From positions 1,054,001 through 1,118,000 of the forward strand of contig NZ_CP134223.1 of assembly GCF_031599675.1 (NCBI RefSeq): a stretch of 64,000 bases of DNA. The letters are read 5' to 3'. Origin of the DNA: Paenibacillus pedocola (GTDB taxonomy: Bacteria > Bacillota > Bacilli > Paenibacillales > Paenibacillaceae). Position 1 is the stretch's first letter. Each line of letters opens with the position of its first letter. A model generated the notes under the pieces. That model did no database searches. It had not been told where the DNA came from and saw nothing but the letters and a program-made list of their open reading frames with translations. Shown here in pieces: positions 60,033 through 64,000 of this stretch. The position numbers were made by a program, and so were the translations under genes.

Positions 60033-60224
60033 GCGTATGATGCCGGAAGGGTGAAGCTAGAGTTCATTTTATAAAAGAAAACTCAACCAAGAATGACCTT
60101 CGTATTCATCGTGAACGGTAATGGCCGTGAGTAAAGGAAGTGGATTTGGTATATGGCTGCACTTTGCTGCAGCTCCATATAAACGCTTTAATACATTCAA
60201 TGATAGAAGGGAGCTTTTCTAGAG

Positions 60225-61895
60225 ATGAAGAAATGGAGTAGTCTTGCACTGGCAGTAACTCTTGGGGCTGTTTTGACACTAAGTGGCTGCGGAGGTAATA
60301 ACAACAATGCCGGCACAGAAGCAACTGCGGGTTCCAATGCAGCGGCAACCACCGCACCGGAAAGCTCTCCGGATGCAGCAGCATCCACACAGGACACATT
60401 GATTCTGGGACGCGGCGGCGACTCTGCCTCGCTGGATCCGGCCATCGTCACTGACGGCGAATCGCTTAAGATTGCCCATCAGGTATTTGACTCCCTGCTG
60501 GAATACAAGCCGGGAACTTCCGAAGTACAGCCCTCGCTTGCTGACAGCTGGGAAGTTTCAGCAGACGGTCTGACTTACACCTTCAAGCTGCATCCGGGTG
60601 TAAAGTTCCATGATGGAACGGATTTTGATGCTGAAGCGGTTGTGTTCAACTTTACCCGCTGGAGTGATCCTGCAAGTGAGTTCAAGTTCGAAGGCGATTC
60701 CTTTGATTACTACGATTCCATGTTCGGTCCGGACGGCAGCCGTGTAATCAAAGAAGTGAAGGCTGTGGATGCCACAACCGTACAATTTACACTCAACCAG
60801 CCGCAGGCTCCGTTCCTGCAGAATATCGCAATGACCTCGTTTGGGATTGCCAGCCCTACCGCTATCAAGGAGAAGAAAGAGAACTTCAAGAATGAGCCTG
60901 TGGGTACCGGGCCGTTTGTCTTCACAGAATGGAAGCATAATGATTCCATTACGCTCGACAAAAACCCGAACTACTGGAAAGAAGGGCTCCCTAAGCTGAA
61001 CAAGGTGATTGTCCGTTCGATTCCGGACAACTCTGCACGCTTCAATGCGCTGCAGAATGGTGAAATCGACCTGATGGAAGATCTTAGTCCGGATGACCTG
61101 TCGACCCTTGAGGGCAACACGGAGCTGCAGAAGATTGAGCGTCCGCCGTTCAATGTCTCTTACCTCGGCTTCAACTTTAACAAGAAACCTTTTGATAATG
61201 TAAAAGTAAGACAAGCGCTGAACTATGCTGTAAATAAACAGGCGATTATCGATGCTTTCTTCTCAGGCCAGGCTACTGCCGCTGTGAACCCTATGCCTCC
61301 ATCACTGTGGGGCTATAACGATGCTGTGAAGGATTATGAATACGATCTGGACAAAGCAAAGGCACTGCTGGCTGAAGCCGGTTATCCTGATGGTCTTCCG
61401 GATACTGTAACCCTGTACGCTATGCCGGTATCCCGCCCTTATATGCCTGACGGTAAAAAGGTTGCGGAAGCCATTCAAGCCGACTGGGAGAAGATCGGTG
61501 TTAAAACCGTCATTGAGTCCCCGGAATGGGCGACATACCTCGATGACACCAAAGCTGGTGAAAAAGATGATATCTACATGCTCGGCTGGACCGGTGATAA
61601 TGGCGACCCGGATAACTTCCTGTATACGCTTCTCGACAAGGATGCTATTCCTGGTAACAACCGCAGCTTCTATGTAAATGAAGAACTGCACACCATTCTG
61701 ATCAATGCCCAGAAGGAAACAGATCAGGCTAAACGCTCCGACCTGTACAAACAGGCTCAGGAAATCATCAAAGCGGATGCGCCTTGGATTCCGCTGGTCC
61801 ACACAACTCCGCTTCTGGCTGCAAAAGCCAATTTGAAAGGCTATGTTCCAGGTCCGACAGGTACGGAATATTACAGCGAAATTTACTTCGAATAG
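60225..61895 (+). CDS. dppA: Peptide-binding lipoprotein of the ABC transporter (DppA/DppE)
   Basis: 556 residues, family 5 solute-binding protein. Lipoprotein signal (MKKWSSLALAVTLGAVL, lipobox LSGC), a Ala/Thr/Asn linker, then the fold: LDPAIVTDGESLKIAHQVFDSL, PSLADSWEVSADGLTYTF, LHPGVKFHDGTDF and GTGPFVFTEWKHND. It captures peptides (or nickel/haem-type ligands in some members) outside the membrane. GAAGGGAG precedes the ATG. A hairpin between it and dppB may lower downstream expression relative to the binding protein. Confidence 0.93.
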   Translation: MKKWSSLALAVTLGAVLTLSGCGGNNNNAGTEATAGSNAAATTAPESSPDAAASTQDTLILGRGGDSASLDPAIVTDGESLKIAHQVFDSLLEYKPGTSEVQPSLADSWEVSADGLTYTFKLHPGVKFHDGTDFDAEAVVFNFTRWSDPASEFKFEGDSFDYYDSMFGPDGSRVIKEVKAVDATTVQFTLNQPQAPFLQNIAMTSFGIASPTAIKEKKENFKNEPVGTGPFVFTEWKHNDSITLDKNPNYWKEGLPKLNKVIVRSIPDNSARFNALQNGEIDLMEDLSPDDLSTLEGNTELQKIERPPFNVSYLGFNFNKKPFDNVKVRQALNYAVNKQAIIDAFFSGQATAAVNPMPPSLWGYNDAVKDYEYDLDKAKALLAEAGYPDGLPDTVTLYAMPVSRPYMPDGKKVAEAIQADWEKIGVKTVIESPEWATYLDDTKAGEKDDIYMLGWTGDNGDPDNFLYTLLDKDAIPGNNRSFYVNEELHTILINAQKETDQAKRSDLYKQAQEIIKADAPWIPLVHTTPLLAAKANLKGYVPGPTGTEYYSEIYFE

Positions 61896-61914
61896 TATGA
61901 TCCATCAGCATTTT

Positions 61915-61942
61915 CTTGCCGCCGCGCTTTCGCTGCGGCAAG
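61915..61942 (+). terminator. Attenuator-like hairpin between dppA and dppB
   Basis: CTTGCCGC (61915-61922) / GCGGCAAG (61935-61942), followed by TTATGTTG rather than a T-run. Partial terminator or RNase-protecting stem. Confidence 0.5.
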
Positions 61943-61974
61943 TTATGTTGTGGATCGCTGGAAGGTGAGCCGAC

Positions 61975-62979
61975 TTGAACTCCTACCTATTAAAACGTGT
62001 TATGGTATTAATCCCGGTTCTGATCGGGATGACGATTATTGTATTCTCGATTATTCATGCCATTCCGGGTGATCCGGCAGAGACGATCCTCGGGCAAAAG
62101 GCAACTGAACAGTCCAAACAGGCGTTACGTGAACAGCTCGGCCTCGATAAGCCGTGGCTGCAGCAGTATTTCAATTATATGGGGGATTTGCTGCAAGGCG
62201 ATCTCGGGACTTCCATCCGTACTAAAACACCGATTGCCAAAGAAATTATGCCTTATCTTGCAGCTACACTGGAGCTTACGGCGGCCAGTATGCTGTTCGC
62301 CACAATTGTAGGTGTTAATGCGGGGATTCTAAGCGCTTGGCGGCAGAATTCATGGTTTGACTATACTGCGATGATCATTGCACTCATTGGCGTATCTATG
62401 CCGATCTTTTGGCTGGGGCTGATGGAGCAGCTGTTATTCGCACTGAAACTGCATTGGCTTCCTTCTATAGGAAGGATGGATCAGCGCAATCCGGTGGAGA
62501 GCATCACTAATCTCTATATTATTGATACGATTATTGCTGGACAGTGGGGTCAGCTGTGGACAGTTATTAAGCATTTAATCCTGCCAAGCATAGCGCTCGG
62601 CACCATTCCGATGGCGATTATCGCCCGGATGACCCGTTCCAGTATGCTGGAGGTTATGAACTCCGACTATATCCGTACGGCTAAAGCTAAAGGAATGTCG
62701 CAATTCCTGGTCGTGTACAAGCATGCGCTGAAAAATGCCCTGATCCCAGTGTTAACGGTGGTGGGGCTGCAGACAGGCGCTCTGCTCGGCGGTGCCGTTT
62801 TGACCGAGACGATTTTTGCTTGGCCTGGCGTGGGAAGGTATATATTTGAAGCGATAAGTGCCCGTGATTATCCTGTCATTCAGACCGGAATCCTGATTAT
62901 TGCTTTTATTTTCGTCGTTATTAATCTGCTTGTGGATCTGCTTTATGCGGCCGTTGATCCGCGCATTAACTACAAGTGA
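61975..62979 (+). CDS. dppB: Peptide ABC transporter permease (DppB)
   Basis: 334 residues from a TTG start with GGAAGGTGAG. Six membrane segments; N-terminal YLLKRVMVLIPVLIGMTIIVFSIIHAIPGDPA (OppB signature), cytosolic EAA loop TAKAKGMSQFLVVYKHALKNALIPVL, and the last helices ending VDLLYAAVDPRINYK, typical of DppB. Forms the pore with DppC. Gap to dppC is 11 bp. Confidence 0.93.
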   Translation: MNSYLLKRVMVLIPVLIGMTIIVFSIIHAIPGDPAETILGQKATEQSKQALREQLGLDKPWLQQYFNYMGDLLQGDLGTSIRTKTPIAKEIMPYLAATLELTAASMLFATIVGVNAGILSAWRQNSWFDYTAMIIALIGVSMPIFWLGLMEQLLFALKLHWLPSIGRMDQRNPVESITNLYIIDTIIAGQWGQLWTVIKHLILPSIALGTIPMAIIARMTRSSMLEVMNSDYIRTAKAKGMSQFLVVYKHALKNALIPVLTVVGLQTGALLGGAVLTETIFAWPGVGRYIFEAISARDYPVIQTGILIIAFIFVVINLLVDLLYAAVDPRINYK

Positions 62980-62990
62980 GGGGTGAACCG

Positions 62991-63884
62991 ATGGGACAAG
63001 CAACAGTTAACGTAACACCCCCGAATGTACAGGCCGAAAAGGTTTCCGGACCTTGGCGTGATGCGTGGAAGGCTTTCCGCAAAAATAAGACGGCGATGCT
63101 CGGGCTTTGTATTATTGTGTTTTTTGTGCTGATAGCGCTGCTGGCGCCATTTATTGCCCCTTATGGTTATAAGGAGCAGGAGCTGGTAAACCGGCTGAAG
63201 GCGCCTTCTGCCGATCATTGGTTCGGTACTGATGATCTGGGGAGAGATTTGTTCACCCGGATTCTATACGGTGCCCGCATTTCACTGTGGGTGGGATTCT
63301 TCTCGGTCATCGGATCGATCGCCGTAGGGACTTTTCTGGGAGTGTTGGCCGGGTTTTACGGCAAATGGATCGATATGCTCATATCCCGGATGTTTGATAT
63401 TCTGCTGGCATTTCCGAGCATTCTGCTGGCGATTGCGATTGTGGCCATTCTCGGGCCTTCGCTGCAAAATGCGCTTTATGCCATTGCAATCGTTAATATT
63501 CCTACGTATGGACGGCTGGTGCGGGCGAAGGTCCTTTCCCTGAAATCGGAGGAATACATTACGGCAGCCCGGGCGATTGGAATGAAGAACTCGCGGATTC
63601 TGTTGACCCATATTCTGCCTAACAGTCTGACGCCTATTATAGTGCAGGGCACGTTAGGAATCGCTACTGCGATTATCGAGGCGGCTGCACTCGGCTTCCT
63701 GGGGCTCGGCGCCCAGCCGCCGGACCCTGAATGGGGGAAGATGCTTTCAGATTCCCGGCAGTTCATTCAGAAGGCGCCGTGGACGGTGATTTTTCCCGGC
63801 CTGTCCATTATGCTGACTGTGCTGGGCTTCAACCTGATGGGGGACGGCCTGCGTGATGTGCTCGACCCGCGGATGAAAAATTAG
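62991..63884 (+). CDS. dppC: Peptide ABC transporter permease (DppC)
   Basis: 297 residues from the ATG at 62991 (GAGGGGTGAACCG). N-terminal OppC_N region (WRDAWKAFRKNKTAMLGLCI), then HWFGTDDLGRDLFTRILYGARISL, EAA loop AARAIGMKNSRILLTHILPNSL and C-terminal GDGLRDVLDPRMKN. Partner permease of DppB; last gene of the operon, closed by a terminator. Confidence 0.93.
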   Translation: MGQATVNVTPPNVQAEKVSGPWRDAWKAFRKNKTAMLGLCIIVFFVLIALLAPFIAPYGYKEQELVNRLKAPSADHWFGTDDLGRDLFTRILYGARISLWVGFFSVIGSIAVGTFLGVLAGFYGKWIDMLISRMFDILLAFPSILLAIAIVAILGPSLQNALYAIAIVNIPTYGRLVRAKVLSLKSEEYITAARAIGMKNSRILLTHILPNSLTPIIVQGTLGIATAIIEAAALGFLGLGAQPPDPEWGKMLSDSRQFIQKAPWTVIFPGLSIMLTVLGFNLMGDGLRDVLDPRMKN

Positions 63885-63920
63885 GGTAAGTAAGTTGGTC
63901 CAAAGGTATATAGATTGTAT

Positions 63921-63988
63921 AAAAGAAATCTCTCTTTTAAAATGGTTGGACGCACTTCCATTTAACAAAAGAGTGGTTTCTTTTTTTT
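63921..63988 (+). terminator. Intrinsic terminator of the dpp operon
   Basis: 18-nt arms AAAAGAAATCTCTCTTTT (63921-63938) and AAAAGAGTGGTTTCTTTT (63967-63984), one mismatch and one G-U pair, with T-run. Confidence 0.7.
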
Positions 63989-64000
63989 GCGTTTTTATAG

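Overview
The window looks like chromosomal DNA of a Gram-positive, spore-forming Bacillales, most probably a Paenibacillus. This is an inference from protein resemblance (leucine dehydrogenase, TagO, Mn-pyrophosphatase, KinB-type kinases), strong AAGGAGG-type ribosome binding sites, moderate G+C and many secreted carbohydrate-active enzymes. I saw no rRNA, tRNA, insertion sequence, prophage or CRISPR array.

Layout. 1-13.8 kb: housekeeping and stress genes: the end of a KptA-like RNA 2'-phosphotransferase, a Mug-type glycosylase, TagO, a YjjG/YfnB-type HAD phosphatase, an MhqO-type dioxygenase, an AAC(3)-type acetyltransferase, an in-phase 51-bp hairpin repeat array, Mn-pyrophosphatase, an Rrf2 regulator, a nitroreductase, a pirin, leucine dehydrogenase, a lipoprotein cyclophilin and an MFS exporter. 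13.9-20.6 kb: two acidic small proteins, two tandem 7TM sensor kinases, and facing them a two-gene unit made of a class I isoprenoid-synthase-like enzyme and a short NHLP-leader peptide ending in Trp. 20.6-26.4 kb: a GH20 hexosaminidase with a divergent AraC regulator, a 57-residue Cys protein, and a NarL-type kinase/regulator pair. 26.5-43.6 kb: a large exopolysaccharide operon (Wzz, BY-kinase, GalU, initiating transferase, six further glycosyltransferases including a WecB/TagA type, two Wzy/ligase-like proteins, Wzx, UDP-glucose dehydrogenase, ManC). 43.6-50.8 kb: three secreted glycoside hydrolases, two of them GH26, the first preceded by a canonical c-di-GMP-I riboswitch. 51-57.6 kb: a cation/proton antiporter, Dps with a PerR-like operator, AIM24, membrane proteins and a WYL regulator. 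57.8-63.9 kb: a dpp/opp-type peptide ABC transporter.

How the parts fit. GalU and Ugd supply UDP-glucose and UDP-glucuronate, and ManC supplies GDP-mannose, for a Wzx/Wzy-type polymer. The GH26 enzymes next to the operon could trim or release a mannose-containing polymer, under c-di-GMP control.

The two signals I find most interesting are the isoprenoid-enzyme plus C-terminal-Trp peptide pair beside two 7TM kinases, which recalls the ComQ/ComX/ComP logic with unrelated parts, and a family of three intergenic elements (35.86, 41.93 and 59.87 kb) whose helices covary between copies and are therefore probably structured RNA.
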